Position numbers and translations under genes: made by a program | Shown: positions 5,096 through 12,095 of the stretch, piece by piece | Layout of the letters: each line of letters begins with the position of its first letter | Numbering within the stretch: position 1 is the first letter of the stretch | Notes under the pieces: generated by a model | The model's database searches: none | What the model saw: the letters and a program-made list of their open reading frames with translations, nothing else | What the model was told of the DNA's origin: nothing | From: JAITWN01 sp964384095 | Lineage (GTDB): Bacteria; Pseudomonadota; Gammaproteobacteria; SZUA-140 | Length of the DNA stretch: 16,018 nt | NCBI GenBank assembly: GCA_964384095.1 | Contig: CAYLKC010000044.1 | Location: 1-16,018 of the forward strand | Direction: 5' to 3'

Positions 5096-6957
5096 TTATA
5101 GGGGCGCGGCAGCCCGCCGCTGAAGCGCGCCCAGGGCAGCTGGCGGTAGATGCGGTTGGCCTCGCTCAGTTGCAGCACACCGGTCGCGCCGCGGAAGCGC
5201 TCATAGTGAAACAGCCGCAGGTTGTTCAGATACGGGATCACATCATAGGCGTCGATGCCGAGGGCATGGAAGCGCGCATACTGCGCCGCGCGCTCCGGCC
5301 ACACCCGCTCGATCTCATGCCTGACCGGGTTGCGCGCATCCTCGAGCAGCCACGGCAGGTCGCAGAAGATGACGCCGTCGATATCGCGGTCGTCGCTGCG
5401 GCTGGGGTTGCCGCTGAAGATATGCGAGGTGCTGTAGACCGGCAGGTCCGCGGCATAGTGGAATTCGAGCTGCGGGCGGATCAGCCGTGCCTGGCGCGGG
5501 AAGGCCGCCATGAACATGAAATCGGCGTCGCCGCGGCGACGCGGCTCGTGCTGCAGCGGTTGCTGCAACACGCGGGCGAGGTCGCGATGACGCTGGTCGC
5601 TCTGGTCGAGATTCATCAGCCGGCGGATCTGTTCGGAGTAGTCGTTGAGTTCCGGCGGGTAGGTTTCGGCCTCGAGCAGCTTGCCGCCGAACTGTTCCCA
5701 TTCCTCGCGGAAGGCCTCGGCGACACGCTGTCCCCATTCGCCGTCGGGCACGATCGCGAGCGCGTGGTTGTGGCCGTCGAGCCATGCGCGTTGCGCAACC
5801 TGGCGGGCCTCGTCCTCCGGCGCGAGGCCGAACTGGAACAGCCGCGAATCGGCACGCCGATCTGCTTCGCTGTAGTTCAGTGTCAGCGTCGGCACGCTGA
5901 TGCGTCCGCTGTCGGCGAGGATCGTCACCGCCTGGCGGGTCAGCGGACCGACGATGAACTCCGCGCCGTCGTCGACGGCTTGCTGGTAGACCGTGAGGAT
6001 GTCGGCCGGATCGGCGCCGGTGTCATAGAAGCGGATCGTCGGGGCGTAGGCGCGGTTCTCGCGCTGAAAGTGGGCGGCGATGAAGCCGTCGCGCAGCGCG
6101 TCCGCCATCGCGGCGATCGAGCCACTGTGCGGCAGCAGCACCGCGATCTGCGTCGGCCGCGCCGCCTGGCCGCGTTCGCGCGCGAGCACCAGTTCGATGA
6201 TGTCCTCGCCGGCCGGATGCGCCGGATAACGCTGGCGCCAGTTGTCGATCATGCCGGCAATGCCTGTCGCGCCGGTCTGCGCCGAGCGCGCGATCAGCGC
6301 CAGCTCGCGCCAGCCGTCGAACACGTCCGGCGGCGGCGCGAGCTGGCGTCGCAGCACCTCGTCCGGCAACAGGTTCAGCGCCTGCCACGCCGACTGCTGG
6401 TTGCGCGCGCGCGCGCCGGTATCGGTCGCGGCGAGGAAGCGTTCGCGCAGCACATGCTCGCGCGCCGCTTCCAGCGGATTGCCTCTGCGTTGCCGGGCCT
6501 CCGCGCGCAGCTCGTGCACCTCGGCGCGCAATGCATCGGGCAGGCCGTCGGGCGTCGCCGCCGGCAGCGCCTCGAGCGCCTGCTCCGGCCGGTTCTGCGC
6601 CAGCGCAATCCGCGCCGACGCGACCCGCCAGCGCAGCTCGCCGACATGGTCGAGCCGGTCCGTGTCGATGCGTTCCATCACGCGCTGCGTGCGCGCGATC
6701 TGGTTCGCTCGCAACAGCGCCGCGACCGCCTGGAGTTGATATTCCGCCTGCTGCTCCGCCGCGGCGGCATCGGCCGCCTCGAGGTAATACCTCGCGGCCG
6801 TCTCATGATCGGCGCGCTGGGTCGCCTGCGCCGCCAGCCGCAACAGCTCGCCCTCGTCCGGCGCAACCCCCGGTCCCGGCGGCGCCACGGCGCAGCCGCC
6901 GATCGCGAGTGCTATGATCAGCGCAACGATGCAGCGGGCGGTGTTTGAATGATGCAT
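5092..6957 (-). CDS. lpoA: LpoA, outer-membrane lipoprotein activator of PBP1A
   Basis: A 621-residue LppC-family lipoprotein, slightly shorter than the roughly 678 residues of E. coli LpoA. A signal peptide (about 1-21) ends in the lipobox IGGC with Cys22 as the lipid-modified residue. An alanine- and arginine-rich helical region (about 33-260) fits the TPR-like N-terminal domain. From about 268 (PTQIAVLLPHSGSIAAMADA) to the end is a type-1 periplasmic-binding-like domain, including RDGFIAAHF and DDGAEFIVGPLTRQAV. LpoA reaches from the outer membrane through the periplasm to stimulate PBP1A transpeptidase activity. The ATG at 6957-6955 is the only start that keeps the signal peptide; its ribosome-binding site is weak. 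It heads the minus-strand operon and is divergent from rsmI. Promoter space upstream is largely taken by the repeat at 6988-7104. Confidence 0.95.
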   Translation of the reverse strand: MHHSNTARCIVALIIALAIGGCAVAPPGPGVAPDEGELLRLAAQATQRADHETAARYYLEAADAAAAEQQAEYQLQAVAALLRANQIARTQRVMERIDTDRLDHVGELRWRVASARIALAQNRPEQALEALPAATPDGLPDALRAEVHELRAEARQRRGNPLEAAREHVLRERFLAATDTGARARNQQSAWQALNLLPDEVLRRQLAPPPDVFDGWRELALIARSAQTGATGIAGMIDNWRQRYPAHPAGEDIIELVLARERGQAARPTQIAVLLPHSGSIAAMADALRDGFIAAHFQRENRAYAPTIRFYDTGADPADILTVYQQAVDDGAEFIVGPLTRQAVTILADSGRISVPTLTLNYSEADRRADSRLFQFGLAPEDEARQVAQRAWLDGHNHALAIVPDGEWGQRVAEAFREEWEQFGGKLLEAETYPPELNDYSEQIRRLMNLDQSDQRHRDLARVLQQPLQHEPRRRGDADFMFMAAFPRQARLIRPQLEFHYAADLPVYSTSHIFSGNPSRSDDRDIDGVIFCDLPWLLEDARNPVRHEIERVWPERAAQYARFHALGIDAYDVIPYLNNLRLFHYERFRGATGVLQLSEANRIYRQLPWARFSGGLPRPYN

Positions 6958-6987
6958 GCGGATTGGACGATGAAAATCAAATTCGGT

Positions 6988-7104
6988 TTCGGAAGACGGT
7001 GGCCATTGTCTGACGGGATCTTACGGCCACAGGGATGTGGCCGTTGAGCGTACAGGGATGTATTCACAGCGCGTCCCGTCAGACAATGGCCACCGTCTTC
7101 CGAA
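6988..7104 (-). repeat. Dispersed palindromic element, copy 2 (perfect 31-bp arms)
   Basis: A 117-bp element in the 199-bp gap between divergent lpoA and rsmI. The outer arms (6988-7018 and 7074-7104) are perfect 31-base reverse complements. The interior holds TACAGGGATGTA (7051-7062) and a 9-bp hairpin ACGGCCACA/TGTGGCCGT (7023-7031 and 7036-7044) with a 4-base loop. Read on the minus strand it aligns with the copy at 2545-2656. Both have GAAGnCGGTGGCC outer ends, an ACGGGAC inner arm end, a 34-base core with only three differences, and an AAGnTCCCGT closing end. The arm middles differ between copies (8 bases here, 10 there) yet pair within each copy. A partial echo of the arm, GTCAGACA then TCCGAAC, recurs outside it at 7121-7145. 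The remaining intergenic bases show no strong promoter. Confidence 0.92.
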
Positions 7105-7156
7105 CTCCTTGAAGGCTCCGGTCAGACAGGGCTCAGTATCCGAACGGTAAGCAAGA

Positions 7157-8008
7157 GTGTCAATCGGAAAAGCAGGAACATTGTACATCGTCGCCACTCC
7201 GATCGGTCATCTCGGAGACATCAGCGCGCGCGCGCTCGATACCCTGCGCGAGGTCGACGTCGTTGCCGCCGAGGATACCCGCCGCAGCGGCCAGTTGCTG
7301 CGCCATTTCGGCATCGGCACCCCCTGCGTGTCGCTGCATGACCACAATGAACGCGAACTGGCGCCGCGCCTGCTCGAGCGACTCGCGCGCGGCGAGAGTG
7401 TTGCGCTGGTCAGCGACGCTGGCACGCCGCTGATCAGCGATCCCGGCTTCCACCTCGTGCGCGCCGCGCATGAGGCCGGCGTTCGCGTCGTCCCGATCCC
7501 CGGGCCATCGGCGTTGATTGCCGCGCTGTCCGCGGCCGGCGTGCCGTCGGAGCGGTTTGCGTTCGAGGGCTTTCTGCCGGCAAAGGCCGGCCAGCGCCGC
7601 GAGCGCCTCGAGGGCCTGCGCGAGGAGACGCGCACGCTGGTGTTCTACGAGGCGCCGCATCGCGTGCTTGCGACCCTCGAGGCGCTGGTCGAGGTCTTCG
7701 GCGCCGGCCGCGAGGCCGCCTGCGCGCGCGAACTGACCAAGCTGCATGAATCGGTGATCCGCGACTGCCTGGGCGGCCTGCTCGAGCGGGCGCGCAGCGA
7801 TCCGATGCTGCAGCGCGGGGAGCTCGTGGTCATCGTGCGCGGCGCGGAGGCGGTGGCCGCCGACGAGTCCGCGGCGATGCACACGCTCGGGATCCTGCTC
7901 GAGGAGCTGCCGCTGAAGCAGGCTGCGGCGCTGACCGCGCGCCTGACCGGTCTGCCGAAGAACCGGCTCTACGAGCTGGGGCTGGCGCGGCGCGACGGCG
8001 GAGATTGA
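7157..8008 (+). CDS. rsmI: 16S rRNA (cytidine1402-2'-O)-methyltransferase
   Basis: A 283-residue SAM-dependent methyltransferase of the tetrapyrrole-methylase fold; the E. coli enzyme has 286 residues. It adds the 2'-O-methyl of m4Cm1402 in the ribosomal P site, while RsmH, encoded further along this window, adds the N4-methyl of the same nucleotide. Motifs in order: LYIVATPIGHLGDI (9-22; the family usually has N rather than H at 18), AEDTR (38-42), SDAGTPLISDPG (86-97), PGPSA (115-119) and YEAPHR (164-169). The start is a GTG at 7157 with no good ribosome-binding site; the N-terminus MSIGKAGTLYIVATP fits the family. It is divergent from lpoA, and its stop lies just before the rnpB promoter. 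Confidence 0.95.
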   Translation: MSIGKAGTLYIVATPIGHLGDISARALDTLREVDVVAAEDTRRSGQLLRHFGIGTPCVSLHDHNERELAPRLLERLARGESVALVSDAGTPLISDPGFHLVRAAHEAGVRVVPIPGPSALIAALSAAGVPSERFAFEGFLPAKAGQRRERLEGLREETRTLVFYEAPHRVLATLEALVEVFGAGREAACARELTKLHESVIRDCLGGLLERARSDPMLQRGELVVIVRGAEAVAADESAAMHTLGILLEELPLKQAAALTARLTGLPKNRLYELGLARRDGGD

Positions 8009-8022
8009 GGCCGCAGAACTGC

Positions 8023-8028
8023 TATACT
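8023..8028 (+). promoter_or_regulatory. Candidate rnpB promoter -10 element
   Basis: TATACT (8023-8028) lies 6-7 bases before the start of the RNase P RNA and is followed by a GC-rich discriminator (CGCCCC), as in stable-RNA promoters subject to stringent control. The -35 zone falls over the end of rsmI and shows no good match. Confidence 0.5.
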
Positions 8029-8034
8029 CGCCCC

Positions 8035-8391
8035 GGGAGTCGGCCGGACAGTCGCTGCGCCCGCAGGGATCTTCCTGTGGTGTGGAGGAAAGTCCGGGCT
8101 CCACAGGGCAGGGTGCCAGGTAACGCCTGGGCGGCGCGAGCCGACGGAAAGTGCAACAGAAAGTATACCGCCCGCGGCAACGCGGGTAAGGGTGAAATGG
8201 TGCGGTAAGAGCGCACCGCGCCGGTGGCAACACACGGCGGCATGGCAAACCCCACCCGGAGCAAGACCAAATAGGGGGACACTGGCGCGGCCCGCGTCGT
8301 CCCCGGGTAGGTCGCTCGAGACGCGCGGTGACGCGTGCTCCAGATGAATGACTGTCCTCGACAGAACCCGGCTTACAGGCCGGCTCCCACC
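8035..8391 (+). ncRNA. rnpB: RNase P RNA (bacterial class A)
   Basis: The catalytic RNA of ribonuclease P, which removes 5' leaders from pre-tRNAs. The conserved blocks appear in order: GACAGTCGCTG near 8048, GAGGAAAGTCCGGGCTCC near 8087, GCAGGGTGCCAGGTAACGCC near 8108, AAGTGCAACAGAAAGTATAC near 8150, GGTAAGAGCGCACCGCG near 8205, CCACCCGGAGCAAGACCAAA near 8252 and AGATGAATGACTGTC near 8342. The 5' end GGGAGTCGGCC (8035-8045) pairs with GGCCGGCTCCC (8378-8388) to form the terminal P1 helix, which sets both ends; the 3' end after CACC may vary by a few bases. At about 357 nt it is slightly shorter than the E. coli RNA, mainly in the P3 region. From memory, the position between rsmI and mraZ is the Pseudomonas-type one. 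Confidence 0.97.
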
Positions 8392-8550
8392 TTTCAGATG
8401 ACAATCTGCTCCATGTAATTCCCACAAGATAATGATTTGTTTCCGTTAGTTGGCGAGGCGTGCCGGCGTCGCCACGCGACGACGGGCGATCATGCCTAAG
8501 TGTCTGTGCGGTAAAGGAGAAAATTCCACCTCCGGTGGGTCCATTTCGGC
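8392..8550. other. Intergenic stretch between rnpB and the mra promoter
   Basis: About 160 bases with no supported gene. It holds three short hairpins: CAGAT/ATCTG (8395-8408), CGTCGC/GCGACG with a 3-base loop (8467-8481), and CCACC/GGTGG (8526-8538). None is followed by a T-run, so no intrinsic terminator for rnpB is clear. A GGTGGG at 8534-8539 resembles the downstream MraZ boxes but is out of phase with them. Confidence 0.5.
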
Positions 8551-8579
8551 TTGACAGTGGGTCAAAGGTGTATATAGTG
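8551..8579 (+). promoter_or_regulatory. Promoter of the dcw cluster (Pmra)
   Basis: A consensus TTGACA (8551-8556), a 17-base spacer and TATAGT (8574-8579), one base from TATAAT, form the best sigma70-type promoter in the window. Transcription should start near 8586, about 52 bases before the mraZ GTG. The spacer and the start site are covered by GTGG boxes. The downstream genes are contiguous with gaps of a few bases or overlaps, so this promoter probably serves the whole cluster. Confidence 0.8.
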
Positions 8580-8610
8580 GCAGCAAGTGGAGATAAGTGG
8601 TTAATTGTGG
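8557..8610 (+). promoter_or_regulatory. MraZ operator: GTGG boxes with a 10-bp period
   Basis: GTGG occurs at 8557-8560, 8577-8580, 8587-8590, 8597-8600 and 8607-8610, exactly 10 bp apart except for one gap, where the 8567 position holds a degenerate GGTG. The last four boxes read roughly AAGTGGN4 in tandem. MraZ is known to bind short direct repeats of this kind upstream of its own gene (TGGGN with 5-base spacers in E. coli; AAAGTG-type repeats in Mycoplasma). The boxes begin right after the -35 and run through the -10 and start site, so bound MraZ should block the polymerase. A further TGGGGG (8621-8626) lies at the ribosome-binding site. Confidence 0.82.
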
Positions 8611-8637
8611 GAATTTTGATTGGGGGAATCGCCAGTC

Positions 8638-9096
8638 GTGTTTCGCGGTGCCAGCACCTTGAGTCTCGACGCCAAGGGTCGCATGACTATCCCGACCCGT
8701 TACCGGGATTTGCTCCTGCACGCCTGCCAGGGCCGCATTGTCATCACCGGCGACCGTGATCGCTGCCTGCTGCTCTACCCGCAGCCGGCCTGGGAGGTCA
8801 TCGAGCAGCGCCTGTCCGACCTCCCGAACCTCGACGATCGTACCCGCGGCCTGCAGCGGCTGCTGATCGGTCTCGCCACCGAATGTGAGATGGACGGCAA
8901 CGGCCGCATCCTGCTGCCGCCGCCGCTGCGCGAGTTTGCCGGCCTCAACAAGCGTGTGATGCTGATCGGCCAGGTCAACAAGTTCGAGCTGTGGGACGAG
9001 CAGGCCTGGAACGACCAGTGCGGCCGCCTGCTGAACGGCGACGGTGACGGCGGCGTTCAGCGGCTGTCCGATTTCCTCAGCACCTTCACGCTATGA
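8638..9096 (+). CDS. mraZ: MraZ, transcriptional regulator of the dcw cluster
   Basis: A 152-residue MraZ, identical in length to the E. coli protein, made of two AbrB-like half-domains. Each carries the conserved D-x-x-x-R motif: DAKGR at 11-15 and DGNGR at 86-90. The segments CLLLYPQPAWEVIEQRL and LIGQVNKFELWDE are strongly conserved. MraZ forms ring-shaped oligomers and in E. coli represses the mra promoter. The start is a GTG at 8638 rather than the upstream TTG at 8620, because the family begins M-F-R-G and because GGGGGA (8622-8627) is a suitable ribosome-binding site 10 bases upstream. It heads the division operon and probably represses it through the adjacent GTGG array. rsmH follows after 4 bases. 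Confidence 0.96.
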   Translation: MFRGASTLSLDAKGRMTIPTRYRDLLLHACQGRIVITGDRDRCLLLYPQPAWEVIEQRLSDLPNLDDRTRGLQRLLIGLATECEMDGNGRILLPPPLREFAGLNKRVMLIGQVNKFELWDEQAWNDQCGRLLNGDGDGGVQRLSDFLSTFTL

Positions 9097-9100
9097 CACG

Positions 9101-10039
9101 ATGGCCGGCGCAACCGAGCTGCATCGACCCGTCCTGCTGTCCGAGGCGCTTGACGCGCTCGCGCCCGCACCCGGCGGCGTCTGTATGGACCTGACCTACG
9201 GTCGGGGCGGCCACGCCGCGGCGCTGCTGGAACGGCTGGGGCCCGCGGGCCGTCTCGTGGTCATGGATCGTGATCCCGATGCGATCGCCGATGCACGCGC
9301 CCGTTTCGGTGCGGACGCGCGCGTGACGATCCGTCACAGTTCCTATGCCGGCGCTGCGACGGTCGCGTCGGAGCTCGGCCTCTCGGGCGCGGTGAGTGGT
9401 GTGCTGATGGATCTCGGCGTTTCCTCGGTCCAGCTCGATGACGCGGCGCGGGGCTTCAGCTTCATGCGCGACGGTCCGCTCGACATGCGCATGGATCCGG
9501 GCGCCGGGATCAGCGCCGCCGACTGGCTCGCGCGCGCCGGCGAGGGTGAGATCGCCGATGTGCTGCGTGAATTCGGCGAGGAGCGCCACGCAAGGCGCAT
9601 CGCGCGCGCGATCGTCGCCGCGCGCGCGGAACAGCCGATCCTGACCACCGGTCAGTTACGCGCGATCGTCGCGCGCGCGAATCCGTCACGCGTGCCCGGC
9701 AAGGATCCGGCGACGCGCGCCTTCCAGGCGATCCGCATCCATATCAACCGCGAACTCGAGGCCCTCGAGCAGTGTCTGCCGCCGCTCATCGATACGCTGG
9801 CGCCGCACGGCCGGCTCGCAGTGATCAGCTTCCATTCGCTCGAGGACCGCATCGTCAAGCGTTTCATCCGTCGCGAGGCCCGCGGCGACGAATTTCCGCG
9901 CGGCCTGCCGGTGACGGACGCGATGCGCAAGCCGCGGCTGCGTGCGGTCGGCAAGGCGATACACCCCGGCGCCGCCGAGGTCGCGGCGAATCCGCGCGCG
10001 CGCAGCGCGGTGCTGCGGGTCGCGGAGCGGTTGACATGA
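9101..10039 (+). CDS. rsmH: 16S rRNA (cytosine1402-N4)-methyltransferase
   Basis: A 312-residue RsmH (MraW), which methylates N4 of C1402 in 16S rRNA using SAM. The family opening HRPVLLSEAL is at 8-17 and the SAM-binding motif I is DLTYGRGGHA at 30-39. Later come LGVSSVQLDDAARGFSF, RAFQAIRIHINREL and ISFHSLEDRIVKRFI. The ATG at 9101 is four bases after the mraZ stop; an ATG at 9093 is out of frame, and in-frame codons upstream lie inside mraZ. No clear ribosome-binding site precedes it, so translation may be coupled to mraZ. Its partner RsmI is encoded upstream in the same window, so both modifiers of one nucleotide are about 1.1 kb apart. Confidence 0.96.
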   Translation: MAGATELHRPVLLSEALDALAPAPGGVCMDLTYGRGGHAAALLERLGPAGRLVVMDRDPDAIADARARFGADARVTIRHSSYAGAATVASELGLSGAVSGVLMDLGVSSVQLDDAARGFSFMRDGPLDMRMDPGAGISAADWLARAGEGEIADVLREFGEERHARRIARAIVAARAEQPILTTGQLRAIVARANPSRVPGKDPATRAFQAIRIHINRELEALEQCLPPLIDTLAPHGRLAVISFHSLEDRIVKRFIRREARGDEFPRGLPVTDAMRKPRLRAVGKAIHPGAAEVAANPRARSAVLRVAERLT

Positions 10040-10305
10040 CGCCGGGACACGGCCTGATCTTCACGCTCGCGGCCTGTGTGTTCGTGTCCGCGCTCGGCGT
10101 CGTCGTGACCAAGCACGAGAGCCGCCAGCTGTTCATCGAGTTCGAGGCGCTCAAGGCCGGGCGCGACGAACTCAACGTCGAGTGGGGCAAGCTGACGCTG
10201 GAGCAGGCGACCTGGGCGACGCCGACGCGCGTCGAGCGCATCGCCCGCGATCGCCTCGACATGACGCTGCCGTCGGCCGAGCGCATCGTGGTGGTGCATC
10301 CATGA
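10036..10305 (+). CDS. ftsL: Cell division protein FtsL
   Basis: An 89-residue bitopic membrane protein. A short cytoplasmic tail is followed by a transmembrane helix (about 6-25, GLIFTLAACVFVSALGVVVT) and a periplasmic coiled-coil region (about 27-60, with KHESRQLFIEFEALKAGRDE). The C-terminal stretch RVERIARDRLDMTLPSAERI before VVVHP is typical of gammaproteobacterial FtsL. It forms the FtsQLB complex that activates FtsWI at the septum. Primary sequence conservation is low in this family, so the call also relies on position between rsmH and ftsI. The ATG overlaps the rsmH stop by 4 bases (ATGA), and the stop overlaps ftsI in the same way. Confidence 0.93.
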   Translation: MTPGHGLIFTLAACVFVSALGVVVTKHESRQLFIEFEALKAGRDELNVEWGKLTLEQATWATPTRVERIARDRLDMTLPSAERIVVVHP

Positions 10306-12095
10306 GCGGGCCTCATCCTCACCTGACTCATCCCGTCCGCATCGCCTGCGTGCTGGGCTTGCTGGCGGTCTGTGCCGGCGTGCTGGTCTGGCGCGCCCTC
10401 GACCTGCAGGTTATGGACAATGACTTCCTGCAGGGACAGGGCGATGCCCGCCACCTGCGCATCCATGACATGCCGGCGCACCGCGGCATGATCACCGACC
10501 GCAACGGCGATCCGCTCGCGATCTCCATCCCGGTCGATTCGATCTGGGGCAACCCGCGGGAGCTGGCCGACGTGCGCGATCAGTGGCCGGCGCTTGCGCG
10601 CGCGCTCGGCGTGCGGCCTGCCGACCTCGAGCAGCAGCTGGAGCGGCGCGCGGATTCGCAGTTCGTCTACCTGCGCCGCCACGTCGACCCGCCGGTCGCC
10701 GAGCGCGTGATGGCACTCGGTCTGCGCGGCGTCGCGTTGCAGCGCGAGTACCGTCGTTATTACCCGGAACACGAGGTCTCCGCACACCTGCTCGGGCTGA
10801 CCAATATCGATGACCAGGGGCAGGAAGGCCTCGAGCTTGCCTACGACCAGTGGCTACAGGGCGTTCCGGGCAGGAAGTGGGTGCTCAAGGACCGCTACGG
10901 CCGCATCGTCGAGGACGTCGCCGCGATCCGCGAGCCGGAACCGGGCCGCGATCTGCGCCTCAGCATCGACCGCCGTATCCAGTATCTCGCCTATCGCGAG
11001 TTGAAGACCGCGGTGCAGTTGCACCGCGCCGAATCGGGCTCGGTCGTCGTGCTCGACGTGCGCACCGGCGAGGTGCTGGCGATGGCGAACCAGCCGTCGT
11101 TCAACCCGAACAACCGCGGCAGTCTCCGCGCCGACGCCTTCCGCAACCGCGCGGTGACCGATCTCGTCGAGCCCGGTTCGACCGCGAAGCCGTTCACGAT
11201 CGCCGCCGCCCTCGAGGCCGGCAGTCACCGCCCGGAGTCGCGCATCGATACCGCGCCCGGCTTCATGCGTGTCGGTGGCGGCACGGTCCGCGACCTGTCG
11301 AACTACGGCGCCATCGACCTGACCGCGGTGATTCAGAAATCGAGCAATGTCGGCATGACCAAGATCGCGCTGTCGTTGCCGCCGGACCGCATGTGGCGCA
11401 TGTTCACGGCGCTCGGCTTCGGCGAGCTCTCGGGCAGCGGCTTTCCCGGCGAGGCCGCCGGCATGCTCACGCATCACAGTCGCTGGCGCGAACTCCAGCG
11501 CGCGACGCTGTCGTTCGGCTATGGGCTGTCGGTGACGCCGCTGCAACTGGCCCAGGCCTATGCCGCGATCGGCGACCAGGGCCGTTTCAGGCCCGCGGTT
11601 TTCCTCGCCGACGCCGAGCCGCCGCCGGTGACGCAGGCGATGAGCGCGCGCACCGCGGACGAAATCGTGCGCATGATGGAGGCCGCGGTTTCGGGGCAGG
11701 GCACCGGGCAGCTGGCGCGGGTTTCCGGCTATCGCGTCGCCGGCAAGACCGGCACGGTGATGGCGGTCGGTACTCGTGGCTACAGCGAGGACCGCTATAT
11801 CGCATTGTTCGCCGGCGTCGCGCCGGCTTCGGACCCGCGCCTCGCGATGGTCGTCGTCATCAACAAGCCGGCCGGCGAGGAATACTATGGAGGCCGGGTC
11901 GCGGCGCCGGTGTTCTCCCGCGTCATGACCGGGGCGCTGCGCATGCAGGGCATCCTGCCGGACGCGGCGCCGGCGCGCCAGATCCAGGTCGATGCGCCGG
12001 CGCCGCCGCCGCTGCCTGAAAACGCGATGCCGCTCGATGCCGCCCGTGCTGATGCCGCGGGCGCTGCGCCGGTCGCCGGCAAGGAGGTCCTGTGA
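10302..12095 (+). CDS. ftsI: Peptidoglycan transpeptidase FtsI (PBP3)
   Basis: A 597-residue class B penicillin-binding protein; the E. coli enzyme has 588. A single transmembrane anchor (about 13-32) is followed by the pedestal domain, with RGMITDRNGDPLA at 61-73, and the transpeptidase domain. The catalytic motifs are all intact: S293-T-A-K296 in EPGSTAKPFT, S347-S-N349, and K482-T-G in AGKTGTV. It cross-links septal peptidoglycan in complex with FtsW. The tail from about 550 is rich in alanine and proline and is probably disordered. The ATG overlaps the ftsL stop (ATGA). The last codons contain the ribosome-binding site for murE. Confidence 0.97.
   Translation: MSGPHPHLTHPVRIACVLGLLAVCAGVLVWRALDLQVMDNDFLQGQGDARHLRIHDMPAHRGMITDRNGDPLAISIPVDSIWGNPRELADVRDQWPALARALGVRPADLEQQLERRADSQFVYLRRHVDPPVAERVMALGLRGVALQREYRRYYPEHEVSAHLLGLTNIDDQGQEGLELAYDQWLQGVPGRKWVLKDRYGRIVEDVAAIREPEPGRDLRLSIDRRIQYLAYRELKTAVQLHRAESGSVVVLDVRTGEVLAMANQPSFNPNNRGSLRADAFRNRAVTDLVEPGSTAKPFTIAAALEAGSHRPESRIDTAPGFMRVGGGTVRDLSNYGAIDLTAVIQKSSNVGMTKIALSLPPDRMWRMFTALGFGELSGSGFPGEAAGMLTHHSRWRELQRATLSFGYGLSVTPLQLAQAYAAIGDQGRFRPAVFLADAEPPPVTQAMSARTADEIVRMMEAAVSGQGTGQLARVSGYRVAGKTGTVMAVGTRGYSEDRYIALFAGVAPASDPRLAMVVVINKPAGEEYYGGRVAAPVFSRVMTGALRMQGILPDAAPARQIQVDAPAPPPLPENAMPLDAARADAAGAAPVAGKEVL
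12081..12088 (+). promoter_or_regulatory. Perfect Shine-Dalgarno sequence for murE inside ftsI
   Basis: AAGGAGGT is a full complement of the 16S rRNA anti-Shine-Dalgarno and lies 6 bases before the ATG at 12095. It decides against the GTG at 12092, which would be only 3 bases away. It is encoded by the Lys-Glu-Val codons at the end of ftsI. Confidence 0.8.

Noticed and set aside
4789..6948. Open frame of 719 codons on the plus strand, antisense to yraN and lpoA
   Set aside because: Shadow of lpoA codon bias: no recognisable domain, and both genes on the other strand are clear family members.
2545..7104. Composite transposon bounded by the two palindromic elements
   Set aside because: The genes between are mostly conserved core genes in their usual order and orientation, no transposase is present, and the elements lack evident target-site duplications.
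8395..8408. CAGAT-GACA-ATCTG hairpin just after rnpB as its terminator
   Set aside because: Only a 5-bp stem, low GC, and no T-run; not convincing.
7160..8425. Minus-strand frame of 421 codons over rsmI and rnpB
   Set aside because: It runs through a highly conserved structural RNA and the antisense of rsmI, with no protein features.
8492..8554. A 20-codon ORF (MPKCLCGKGENSTSGGSISA) upstream of mraZ
   Set aside because: No Shine-Dalgarno sequence; its stop lies within the -35 hexamer of Pmra, and no promoter precedes it. Too short to support.
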